64,000 nucleotides of DNA. Source: an uncultured Prevotella sp. Its GTDB lineage: Bacteria; Bacteroidota; Bacteroidia; Bacteroidales; Bacteroidaceae. Position numbers and translations under genes: made by a program. The DNA lies in NCBI GenBank assembly GCA_902464615.1, contig CABQKA010000009.1, positions 1 through 64,000 of the forward strand, read 5' to 3'. A model generated the notes under the pieces. The model was not told the DNA's origin. It saw nothing but the letters and a program-made list of their open reading frames with translations, and ran no database searches. This document shows positions 8,801 to 16,269 of this stretch, piece after piece (the stretch's first letter is position 1; each line of letters starts with the position of its first letter).

Positions 8801-11523
8801 ACTTCTCCATCCACTTTCACCAAAGTTTCCGAACCGACGTCGAACGTAGCATACATGCCGCAATCGTCGTTCAGCACTCCGACAAAATCGCTTAACGTAG
8901 GCGTGCCGTCCGTCCGGTGCTCGCGGATGAGCATATAATAGGGCCGATAAGGCATCAGAGACGAATAGAAATTAAGCGACAGGGCGGCTTCGTCCTGACC
9001 TGTTCCACCGACGCGGCGGAAATAGTATTTCCCGTCCGTGACATTGTTGGCGGCCAGATTTTCGTCACTCCGCGGATTGTCCGTATCGTACTGCGTATTG
9101 GCCGTGAAAGGTATCCTGTAGTAGAAGGTGGTCACCTCCTTCAGGTTATCCTCGTTCGGACCAAGTAGCTCAACAGCCGCTTGCAACGCTCCCAGTTCAT
9201 CGCCGGGATGCTCCGCCAGATAGTTGTCGTAAACAGTCTTGTCGATGAAGCAGAAGTCGATGGCGTCCTCCTCTCCGCTGGTGGCGTTCGTATTGCCCAT
9301 GTGGGAAGCCAGCCGGTCCCAGTTCATCTCCACGTTCATAAGGGTATTCTCGCCCGTACACGTGGCTTCCAGCTGCGTTACGTCGGCTGTCGGGTTCTGA
9401 ATGTAGACTTGCACATCGTCAATACAGAAGTCGCCGCCCGAAGTCGAAGCACAGTTATTGTCGATCTGAAGGCAGTATTCCTCAAACTCAACGGCATTCT
9501 CTGGAACTTCGTTGATGAAGGAGAAGTAGACCTGCATCCACTGGTTGTCCCCGCCGCCAGGAATACTCGAACTCAGGTAAGTAGTATTGGGCACCTGTCC
9601 GGAAGCATGGCGGTAAATCGGCGTGTAGACCTTCCGGCCATTCACCGTGCGTACACCCATGACGGTAAAGAGCACGCCGGCATCGTCGCCGCCGTTGTCT
9701 CCCTGTGAAGACAGACTCATAATCCATGCGGACACGAATAGCTCGGAACCGGGACACAGCCGTTCCGGGAACGTCAGGCGCGCAATGGTGCCGGGGCGGT
9801 CGGAGGCGTCCACATAGACATGGTAAGTGCTGGGATCCTTACCCAAATTGGTAGGAGGCTCCTGTGGGGCTGCGTTGTTGATCCAATACACACCGTCGAC
9901 CCTGTCCATAATGGCATAGTAACCCCATTGCGGAATATTACTCTGGCCGATGAAATCACCGCTGAAACTTCCATTATCGTATGACGCACGCGTACCACCG
10001 TCATAAAAGGCATAGCTACTGTAATCCCACGACATGGGGAAAGGATAGTATCCTCGCTCACCATTGTATGCTGCATCAGCAGCGGCCTTGTCATAATCCC
10101 ACGTAAGGCTGGTCAGCAGCGTGTAGTGTTCACGCAAATATTGGGGAGTGCGTTCCGGATAGTACCAATACGCGTTGCGGTTGGCACTTCCATTATCCAA
10201 ATTGGCCACTTGCTGCTGTGTGAGAAGCTGCGTCTCGTGCGCAAACGTCAGGCGGTAGCGGGCCAGGTTGTAGTCACCCTTGCGTACAATAATCGTGGCG
10301 CTGGGCGTGCTGCCGTCGGAGGGAGTATCTACGTAGCTCGTCCCGTCGCTTCCGCGTTGATTAGGGTATGTAAAATGGATAATACGGGCATCACTGCTCA
10401 AGGTAAGTGCACCGTCGCTCAACGTCACGTTGTTCTGGCGCGTGCTACCATGGCTAATATTTGTCAAGCGGATACCGGCCGTATTGTCGGCAAGGGTGAC
10501 AACGACATTGCCACTGACGCCGGGGATATCCCAAGCCTGCGCGTCCTTGGACAAAGCGACAAGGTCATTGGTATTATTACAACTCCGAGTGAAAGGGAAC
10601 ACAATATTGTATTCTTCCAGATATTTGGCATCCGCACCAGTGCTTTGGTAAGCCTGGTCAGACTTCAGCGGGGCAAATTCCCCGCCCCACGTGGCGTCTT
10701 CCTCGTCCACACCGATAATGTAGAAAATGACACGGTGGCCCAAAGTAGGCTCTATGGGATTAGAACGGTTGTCACTGAGAAAATCCTGATAACCAGGTCG
10801 CCCGTCATTGCGGAAATCCAAGTAGTTGGAAGCGTCGCACGCCACGAGGTACATGTCGTTGTCGGGATTAATCTCCGTACTGCCCCAATTACGGTACTCA
10901 GTGTCTTCGGGATAGTAGAAAGAGACCTCATTCAAACCAGTAGCGAAATCGTCCCCACCCTTGTTTTCCGTCTCAATGTTGACCAACGGATTGCCCACAT
11001 AACCATTCTCGAAACGGTAGGCCGTGCGGTTTCCGCCGGGAGTCAGCAAATCGTAAGCTCCGGCTCTATAGCCTTCAGTCTGATTGGTACGGAAAGTTCC
11101 TTCCGTACGGTAATTGTACCAGCGCTGATAAGAACGGACACTCGTTACCTCACTTCCGCTGTTCTTGGTCGGCATGGTCAGCGTAATGGAAGTTCCCTTT
11201 TCCATATAAATGGTGTCGACATAGACGTGAGCCGGCTGAATCTGGGTGCTGGTATTCGGATTCGTAGCCCACTGGTTCTCGTCATCGAACGTATCCAAGT
11301 CCTTCGCCTCCTGGGATATGCCCGAGCTGGTCCGAAGATTCCACCACTTCGACGGTTTGTGAGTGATAGACTTATCAAAGGTATAAATTGCATTCCAACG
11401 ATCGCCATAGCTTTCTTCATACTGATTGCGACTTTCGTATTCCTGCGCTACCGACTGGGCAGGAAACAGCGAGACTAACGCCAAGGCTGGAAGGACACGG
11501 GCTAAAAGACGTATAGATTTCAT
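5851..11523 (-). CDS. very large putative fimbrial tip protein
   Basis: A 1,890-residue secreted protein, the last gene of the fimbrial operon (15 bases after its neighbour). Residues 1-27 are a type I signal peptide ending SVAQ; there is no lipobox cysteine. Around residues 570-710 there is a jelly-roll-like stretch ending GGDFCIDDVQVYIQ, which resembles carbohydrate- or ligand-binding modules. The last 75 residues or so (ERVEVYDLSGRRLRT.., GLTRGTYVVRA) look like a type A C-terminal sorting domain. By position it matches P. gingivalis Mfa5, the large tip component, but I see no von Willebrand A MIDAS motif. Tip adhesin is an inference from position, size and secretion signal; the ligand is unknown. 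Confidence 0.7.
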   Translation of the reverse strand: MKSIRLLARVLPALALVSLFPAQSVAQEYESRNQYEESYGDRWNAIYTFDKSITHKPSKWWNLRTSSGISQEAKDLDTFDDENQWATNPNTSTQIQPAHVYVDTIYMEKGTSITLTMPTKNSGSEVTSVRSYQRWYNYRTEGTFRTNQTEGYRAGAYDLLTPGGNRTAYRFENGYVGNPLVNIETENKGGDDFATGLNEVSFYYPEDTEYRNWGSTEINPDNDMYLVACDASNYLDFRNDGRPGYQDFLSDNRSNPIEPTLGHRVIFYIIGVDEEDATWGGEFAPLKSDQAYQSTGADAKYLEEYNIVFPFTRSCNNTNDLVALSKDAQAWDIPGVSGNVVVTLADNTAGIRLTNISHGSTRQNNVTLSDGALTLSSDARIIHFTYPNQRGSDGTSYVDTPSDGSTPSATIIVRKGDYNLARYRLTFAHETQLLTQQQVANLDNGSANRNAYWYYPERTPQYLREHYTLLTSLTWDYDKAAADAAYNGERGYYPFPMSWDYSSYAFYDGGTRASYDNGSFSGDFIGQSNIPQWGYYAIMDRVDGVYWINNAAPQEPPTNLGKDPSTYHVYVDASDRPGTIARLTFPERLCPGSELFVSAWIMSLSSQGDNGGDDAGVLFTVMGVRTVNGRKVYTPIYRHASGQVPNTTYLSSSIPGGGDNQWMQVYFSFINEVPENAVEFEEYCLQIDNNCASTSGGDFCIDDVQVYIQNPTADVTQLEATCTGENTLMNVEMNWDRLASHMGNTNATSGEEDAIDFCFIDKTVYDNYLAEHPGDELGALQAAVELLGPNEDNLKEVTTFYYRIPFTANTQYDTDNPRSDENLAANNVTDGKYYFRRVGGTGQDEAALSLNFYSSLMPYRPYYMLIREHRTDGTPTLSDFVGVLNDDCGMYATFDVGSETLVKVDGEVVRPSADFCVGQIFNFSAQLRVPYVGPDGEETYFTVENGAYFDWFFGTYDEFLAEQAEYGGASLQSALVDFRAAYPNAEAVDENTPFGNVPSAIDQSATIEFTEDEYNLLRHYSTTTVEGLNPMLVLHRERLDISIQEDGLDLVVCPIQTVLPPEGLPDEIGAEEWAAVCWEAIPLSLTVSGAAPELHAGFNTFYPTPDFNPALRIGLKQIEEMFGNNSNLRISLRGAKVASEGADWLGKVETQSGYDKVYLVWTDDPVYAHFFTEDFDNRSLPIGEVTDLHAEEYTSGTQFNDYANIRFDLSEQTVNGESFRFSPREGYTYQFSIYFEERSDNPDEATTSCYGKFNVDMKIVPEYVVWNGTETDNWNNDLMWKRADAADFHSEGNYTTNAANGSDNAFVPMLFTKVIVPRGKSVELYRAGVSGVDTDGNSQWDSSRPAYIGAPTENIQYDLMTYENERGDWTTERYRVTLCDQIHLEPGAEVLHAEQLIHNTAWTDVELAPEQWRLLSTPLTGVYAGDWYTQTTGQQATEYFQPITFGNGYDRLQPAVFQRSMGSAARIVEDGGGETPVSFGTAWSSVYNDAAVPYGYGAGFSLSAKAVAGSGNLLFRLPKADTSYDVATGAISRPAGSGKFAVAQMIDRSDPNTHPDVEDRPLTVTLTPSADGRYFIVGNPFPAHLDVKRFLEENSSVLAQKYWLIEDNGPVAGSADDAGNWVDTSGDGTVLLPPYGAFYAERADEGTGSVTVNFTADMQAFAPESDGTEAGSQTSGVRIQAQTESGRSMATVAYSEQAENDYMAQEDVQLLRDAALNGADQPYVYTVAGTKATAVNRVRDVRQIPIGVFAADGEAVTLTFTGLDHVESASLYDAERQSERTLHEGDELSLTGSSHGRYFLRIVPSQPTGITDVTEGDNEVDIYSVNPGEVIVAATDALERVEVYDLSGRRLRTAAPTGEHVVKLDGLTRGTYVVRAATASASRSVKLAVE

Positions 11524-11538
11524 ATCTTGTCTCCTCTT

Positions 11539-12957
11539 TTACTTTTTAATCAATATTTGCACGGACTCGGGGAAGAGCTGGCGCATGTAGCCGACACGGG
11601 CGGCGTTGAGCCATTCGAAGTCGAACATGTCCCCCACGGAAACCGTAATGGTATAGGTACGGGCGTAGTGCTGCCCACCTTCGTCCCATTGGATGTAGAG
11701 CTGGAGGGGGAAGCTGAGGCCGGCCTGCGCCGTGATGTGGCCCCGGACTTCTGTCTCGTCGGTATTGCCCTCGAACGCGGCGTAACGTAGTGCCGTCTCC
11801 GGGATAGTCCATGCGCAGGTCACGTTCGTCACATTGCCGCCGGTTGCAAGTCCCGTCGCGGAAAAAGCGAACTGGCAGCCTTCGGGAAGGTCTACCTCAT
11901 AGGAGTTGTCCCACGTCACGCGCACCTCCGCCGGGAACGAGCCGATGGGGGAAAGCCAGGCGTGCATTTCGAGCGCCGGCACATAGTCGTTGAACGACAA
12001 GTTTATGGGGTAAATCGCATTGCGCGGCAAATCGGTCCGTGCGGTCCGTGCCTCGTAGACCGTGCCGTTGTACTGGTCCGTAGAGAGCCGGACCGTAAAG
12101 GAGGAAGCATCGTCCTCCGTGGCATTGACATAAAAGTCGGGCACCCGGTAGGTTGCTTCACTCTCCGGCTGAAGCGCGCTAAGGTCTACTGTGTAGGATA
12201 TGTTGCGCTGCACACCGCTCACCTGCTGCCCCTTGAAAAGGCCGACACGGTCGGCGATGCCGCTGAACACAAGATTCCCCAGTTGCACGGTCTGGCCGGT
12301 GAAGGCGGAAAGGTTTACCGTGGCACGCACTTTCGAAACAAGACGGTCCAGACCGATATCGATGCCTCGCGTGGCGGAAGTGATGGTAACAGAGGTGTCG
12401 GCACTCATGGGAATGAAGCGGCGGGCGTCAATATTCGAATCGTTGAAATTGAGCTTCGCCGTCAGGTCCTCAAGCACAATATTGCGGATGTCTACGTCCT
12501 GCAGTTCGTCAAGGTCTGCACCTTCCCCGATGCCGACGAAACTGTTCAGCTGTGTGTTGTCCGCCGTGCTCCAGTTGGCAAAGGCGTAAACATTGTAGAC
12601 GCCCGGCGCCAGCGTGAAGGGGTCGGAAGTCCATTCCTCCATGTTGCCCGCCTGCGCGTCCGGATTGCTTTGCAACTCGTCCGTCGTAAGGAATTTCTTC
12701 ACGACGACGTTCTCCGCATTGACAATAAGCACGCAGATTTCATCGCTCATGTATTCGCCCTCCGTACCGGCCACCGTCGCCCGCATTTCGTTGAGGTCGC
12801 CTTCCTGTTCGGCGACGAGCCGCAACTGGAGCGTAGCGGGAGCCGAGGGGTCGGGCGCGGGGTCGTCGTCGGCCATGCAGCCGGCCAAGGCCATCACAGC
12901 CAGCGCCGGCACTGCCATGCGCGCCCACCGCGCTATCGTATTATAATTACTGTTCAT
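11539..12957 (-). CDS. fimbrillin-like accessory lipoprotein
   Basis: A 472-residue lipoprotein. The frame is open further upstream, but that part overlaps the preceding gene and reads as low-complexity shadow. The start is taken at 12957, giving MNSNYNTIARWARM and a signal peptide with lipobox LAGC at about residues 23-26. The mature part begins acidic (MADDDPAPD) and continues as beta-rich sequence with FimB/Mfa2- or fimbrillin-like features (EICVLIVNAENVVVKKFLT; PGVYNVYAFANW). It sits 37 bases after the preceding fimbrillin gene. By order it corresponds to the minor components Mfa3/Mfa4 of P. gingivalis. Its exact place in the pilus is inferred. Confidence 0.75.
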   Translation of the reverse strand: MNSNYNTIARWARMAVPALAVMALAGCMADDDPAPDPSAPATLQLRLVAEQEGDLNEMRATVAGTEGEYMSDEICVLIVNAENVVVKKFLTTDELQSNPDAQAGNMEEWTSDPFTLAPGVYNVYAFANWSTADNTQLNSFVGIGEGADLDELQDVDIRNIVLEDLTAKLNFNDSNIDARRFIPMSADTSVTITSATRGIDIGLDRLVSKVRATVNLSAFTGQTVQLGNLVFSGIADRVGLFKGQQVSGVQRNISYTVDLSALQPESEATYRVPDFYVNATEDDASSFTVRLSTDQYNGTVYEARTARTDLPRNAIYPINLSFNDYVPALEMHAWLSPIGSFPAEVRVTWDNSYEVDLPEGCQFAFSATGLATGGNVTNVTCAWTIPETALRYAAFEGNTDETEVRGHITAQAGLSFPLQLYIQWDEGGQHYARTYTITVSVGDMFDFEWLNAARVGYMRQLFPESVQILIKK

Positions 12958-12994
12958 ATACGCACTAAGTTTATTCGTTCGGACTAAGGAGGGC

Positions 12995-14827
12995 TTACAT
13001 CTCGATGTCTTCAGCGGGGAGCAACAGCCAGTCGTTGACGTAGACGCGGACAATCGGCTCGGACTCGCCGGGCACGTCGTCGCCCAAAGAGTAGATGCCG
13101 GTGACCAGGAGCTTGTAGACGTTGTTGCGGACAATGGCGTACTCCATCGGTCCGTTCGTCTCGTCGTCCCCGTCGTTGGCATGGCGGACAAACCACGTGT
13201 AGTAGCAGGTGGCGTCCTCGTAAGTGCGGATGCCGAACCTGGCAAGATATTCGCGCGTGGTCGTTTCACTAATCTGGTCCACACGCACGCGCCAAACGTC
13301 GTTCTCTTGCGTAGCCGTATAGCCGGTCACATGGGACATATAATACGTCCAGGCAAGCGTGCCACGTTCAGCAACGTCCAAATCGCCCTGGGCATAATCC
13401 GTAGCCAGCAGGCCATTGATGTAATCGTCGTAGCCAGAAGGGTCGTTGTCCAGCAAACGGTTCGCCACCTCGCGGACTTCTTCCCACGTCGTGGCGGCAG
13501 CCATTGCGCTTTGGATGTCCGTCCACGCGGCACCATAGGCCGCAGCCATGACGTCCTCCATGGAAGGATAAAGCTGGGCGCCCCAGGCAAAGAACGTCGC
13601 CCCGTCGCGGTATTTGTTCAGCCCGGCGGGATGGAAGGTCGCCTTGAAGACAACAGCCGTACTGTAAGCACGTCCGCTCTCGTCGGCCCGCGTCACGTTT
13701 TCGAGCGTATAGCCGGCGCGGCGCCAGTCCCGTCCGCCCCATTGTCCGGAAAGCCGGGCGCCTTCGGTGACCAAGGCCGCCCAATCGTTGGGGTCTTGCG
13801 AACCGGAGGGAAGATACGTACCGTAGAGGTCGGCACGGGAAGAGTAGGTCGTCCCGTCCAAAACGAAAGTAGAGTTGCCAGAAGTCTTTTTCGCCGTCAA
13901 GGGGTCGAGCACGTAATTCGTGGCCGTGCCGGTCGCGGCTTCTGCCGTTTCGTCGCCGAGATAGGTCCATGTGCCCAAGTCATCCGTCCCGCCCGTGACG
14001 CGCTTCAGGAGATAGCTGCCGGCCGTGAAGTCGTTGACAATGGCCGCACCGGTGATTTGCACGGTCGCACCGGTATAGGCCGGGTCCGTACACGTGAAGC
14101 TTTCTTCCTCGGCGGCATAGTCCACGCGGGCGGCCAGGCGCTCCACGCTGACCGTCGTCGTGGCGGGTTCGTCTGCGGGGTTAGAGTTCAGCACCAACCG
14201 GGCATCCGAGGCCGAAGCCATGACGAAGGCACTGTACGCCCCGGCCGTCTCCTGCCATGCCGCATGCTGGATGTGGTCGCGCACCTGGCCGAGCGTCAGC
14301 CCCTGCTCATTCCACCAGGCCTCCGTCCCGGGATTGGCCACGACCAGCACCTGATAAGTCCCGTTCAGCAGTTCCGTTGGCGTGCTGCCCGTCGTATATA
14401 CGGCATCGATGCCCGTGCCCTGTCCGCCGTTGCCCGGCCCTGAGGTCGCCGTCAGGCGCGGGAAATAGACCGGTGTGACGGACGTAGCCGCAGGGGCGTT
14501 CGCGCCGTCGGCATCCTGGAAGAAGAAGGCCACGGCGTCCGTCACCGTGTTCTCGCTTGTCTGGCCGGTTTCAGAACCGTCGCCGCCCTCGCCGCCGGTG
14601 GGGTTGTCCATGGGGCGCGAGACGGCGCGCTCCGCCGGCCCGGAAGGCATGGCAAAGTCGAGACGGACATAAGAGACGGCCTTCGCGCCGGAACTTTCGT
14701 CCGGCCCGCCGCCCAAGTCGTCCTGCGAACATCCGGACATTCCTCCCATGCACAGGAGCAAGCCTGCCAAGGGAAGGAAAGTCCGCCGTCCGCGACGGCT
14801 ATATGGTGATAAATATAGATTCGGCAT
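12995..14827 (-). CDS. fimbrillin-family lipoprotein (Mfa1-like C-terminal domain)
   Basis: A 610-residue exported lipoprotein with lipobox cysteine in GGMSGCSQDD at about residue 33. The mature protein has an acidic, Gly/Ser-rich start, then a beta-rich body. It ends in a region closely like the C-terminus of Mfa1-type fimbrillins: an aromatic CYYTWFVRHAND, then MEYAIVRNNVYKLLVTGIYSLGDD, then a final strand VRVYVNDWLLLPAEDIEM. The final segment is probably the donor strand passed to the next subunit. It lies 21 bases after the Mfa2-like gene. It is probably a minor or alternative shaft subunit rather than the main one, because a second Mfa1-like gene lies upstream. Confidence 0.8.
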   Translation of the reverse strand: MPNLYLSPYSRRGRRTFLPLAGLLLCMGGMSGCSQDDLGGGPDESSGAKAVSYVRLDFAMPSGPAERAVSRPMDNPTGGEGGDGSETGQTSENTVTDAVAFFFQDADGANAPAATSVTPVYFPRLTATSGPGNGGQGTGIDAVYTTGSTPTELLNGTYQVLVVANPGTEAWWNEQGLTLGQVRDHIQHAAWQETAGAYSAFVMASASDARLVLNSNPADEPATTTVSVERLAARVDYAAEEESFTCTDPAYTGATVQITGAAIVNDFTAGSYLLKRVTGGTDDLGTWTYLGDETAEAATGTATNYVLDPLTAKKTSGNSTFVLDGTTYSSRADLYGTYLPSGSQDPNDWAALVTEGARLSGQWGGRDWRRAGYTLENVTRADESGRAYSTAVVFKATFHPAGLNKYRDGATFFAWGAQLYPSMEDVMAAAYGAAWTDIQSAMAAATTWEEVREVANRLLDNDPSGYDDYINGLLATDYAQGDLDVAERGTLAWTYYMSHVTGYTATQENDVWRVRVDQISETTTREYLARFGIRTYEDATCYYTWFVRHANDGDDETNGPMEYAIVRNNVYKLLVTGIYSLGDDVPGESEPIVRVYVNDWLLLPAEDIEM

Positions 14828-14848
14828 AATCGGTCTCCGTTTTGCGAA

Positions 14849-15943
14849 TTACAATTCCTCGAACTGGATGCGCTGTGACCAGCCCAAGATGCTGATGCTG
14901 ATATTGACGTAAGCCAGGCGGTCGCCCTTGAGGAAGAACTCCAACTGGTAGTCGTAGCCGCGGTCAAGGAACTCCTGCGGCTGGTAGCGGTAGATGTCCT
15001 CGCTCGTACGCAGGCGGCTCAAGAGGTCGGGCAGATTCACCCGGATGACTTCGATGCCCGTCTCGCGGTTGGTGACGGAGAGAATGGCATCCTGCGCCGG
15101 GTCGTCGTGATAGAGGAGACGCGAGGTCATGAAGTCGGCGTGGGCCATCCGGCCTATGCCTTCAATAGGATTCCCGCTGGAGTCGAAGGCCGGTGTGCGG
15201 TCCTCCGTATTCCAGGTCTGGTGCGGGGTATAGACCACGGTGTGCGATTCGTCGAGCGCATTGTCCCAAAGGATGCGGTCGTTATGGTCCGTGATGTACA
15301 TGTCATACTTGGCCACGTCCATCTGCGTGGGGTCGTCCAGCTCGCGGAGTGTCACGTTGATTTTCTTCGTGTCGCGGACGAGGGAGACGGTCTTATACGT
15401 CGGCCGGGCGTCGGACACCTGCACTTCCTCCAGGAGCATGCCATGCCAGAGGGTGTCGAGGGGAAGTCCGTTGTTCACGACGTGGAACACGTCGCCTTCC
15501 TGAAGGGTCTCGAGCTGCACGGCAAGTGTTTCCATCGGGTCGCCGGCAGACGGCTCGGTGCGGACAAAGCGCGCCCCCTGGCCTTCGAGCTGGGCGTCGT
15601 AGCTTTTCTGCCCAGCCAGGACGAGGAACTTGTACGTCCCCGGCTCCAGGTTCATGTGCATCTGGTAAAGCGGTGAGGAGAGCGGTGCAAACGAGCCCAC
15701 ATTGGCCTCCTCCTGCTTCGTGACGTAGCGACCGTCCTCGTCGAAGACGTAGACGGTGACGGCGCCGACGTGGTCGTTGAACATGTCGGCACGCTGCAAG
15801 TTGTAATCATACTTGAACGAAAGATAGAGGCCGTAGGGACAGTCGTCCATGTCCTCGTGCATCTGCGAGCACGACGTGGAAAGCCCTCCGGCAAAGAGAG
15901 CCACGCAAAGCCACGTCAGCCATTTGGGGAAAGAATATTTCAT
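14849..15943 (-). CDS. FimB/Mfa2-family fimbrial anchor lipoprotein
   Basis: A 364-residue lipoprotein (lipobox LSTSC, cysteine at about residue 25) of the FimB/Mfa2 family. Directly after the signal comes the family hallmark DDCPYGLYLSFKYDYN, then DMFNDHVGAVTVYVFDEDGRYV and later the paired beta-sandwich region (LEPGTYKFLVLAGQ). In P. gingivalis the homologue Mfa2 anchors the minor fimbria to the outer membrane and limits its length. Here it lies immediately downstream of the major-subunit gene, the same order as mfa1-mfa2. A 326-base gap containing a hairpin separates the two. It ends with a beta strand, YVNISISILGWSQRIQFEEL. Confidence 0.92.
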   Translation of the reverse strand: MKYSFPKWLTWLCVALFAGGLSTSCSQMHEDMDDCPYGLYLSFKYDYNLQRADMFNDHVGAVTVYVFDEDGRYVTKQEEANVGSFAPLSSPLYQMHMNLEPGTYKFLVLAGQKSYDAQLEGQGARFVRTEPSAGDPMETLAVQLETLQEGDVFHVVNNGLPLDTLWHGMLLEEVQVSDARPTYKTVSLVRDTKKINVTLRELDDPTQMDVAKYDMYITDHNDRILWDNALDESHTVVYTPHQTWNTEDRTPAFDSSGNPIEGIGRMAHADFMTSRLLYHDDPAQDAILSVTNRETGIEVIRVNLPDLLSRLRTSEDIYRYQPQEFLDRGYDYQLEFFLKGDRLAYVNISISILGWSQRIQFEEL

Positions 15944-16269
15944 AAGACAAAACTTTTTGTTCGTGTCTGGATTTGCTTTTCCGGGACGGCCCGGTGCGGT
16001 GCGCCGCAGCCTGTCCTTGTCCTGTCTGCTTTATCGTCGTGCGGGGCGGTGGCCCCGCGTTGTTTTCCGCTTTGGGGGTGAGGCCGGCTTCGTGCCGGAC
16101 CGGTCACAGTTCCTGCCTGTCTTCTCTGCACTGCGGCAGCCAGTGCCCTCCGCCTACGGGAGGCTGTGGCGGGATTCGTGCGACCCGCCGTCGCGACATC
16201 TTAATATTAAGGAAAGGAGCGGCGGCGCTTTCCGCCGCTCCTTTTTCAAGAGAGATTTCCCGAAAGGGA
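15944..16269. other. non-coding gap inside the fimbrial operon
   Basis: This 326-base gap between the major-subunit and anchor genes has no plausible gene. It holds the hairpin at 16213-16244 and two smaller GC-rich hairpins near 16040-16055 (GGGGC/GCCCC) and 16083-16100 (GCCGGC/GCCGG). No TAnnTTTG promoter is visible on the minus strand. Confidence 0.6.
16211..16246 (-). terminator. hairpin after the major fimbrillin gene, possible attenuator
   Basis: A perfect 13-bp stem (AAAGGAGCGGCGG at 16213-16225 with its complement at 16232-16244) closes a 6-base loop, about 25 bases past the stop codon of the major subunit. On the minus strand it is followed by a modest T-rich stretch, on the plus strand by TTTTT. 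It may partly end transcription or protect the major-subunit mRNA, giving more shaft subunit than anchor. Confidence 0.65.
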
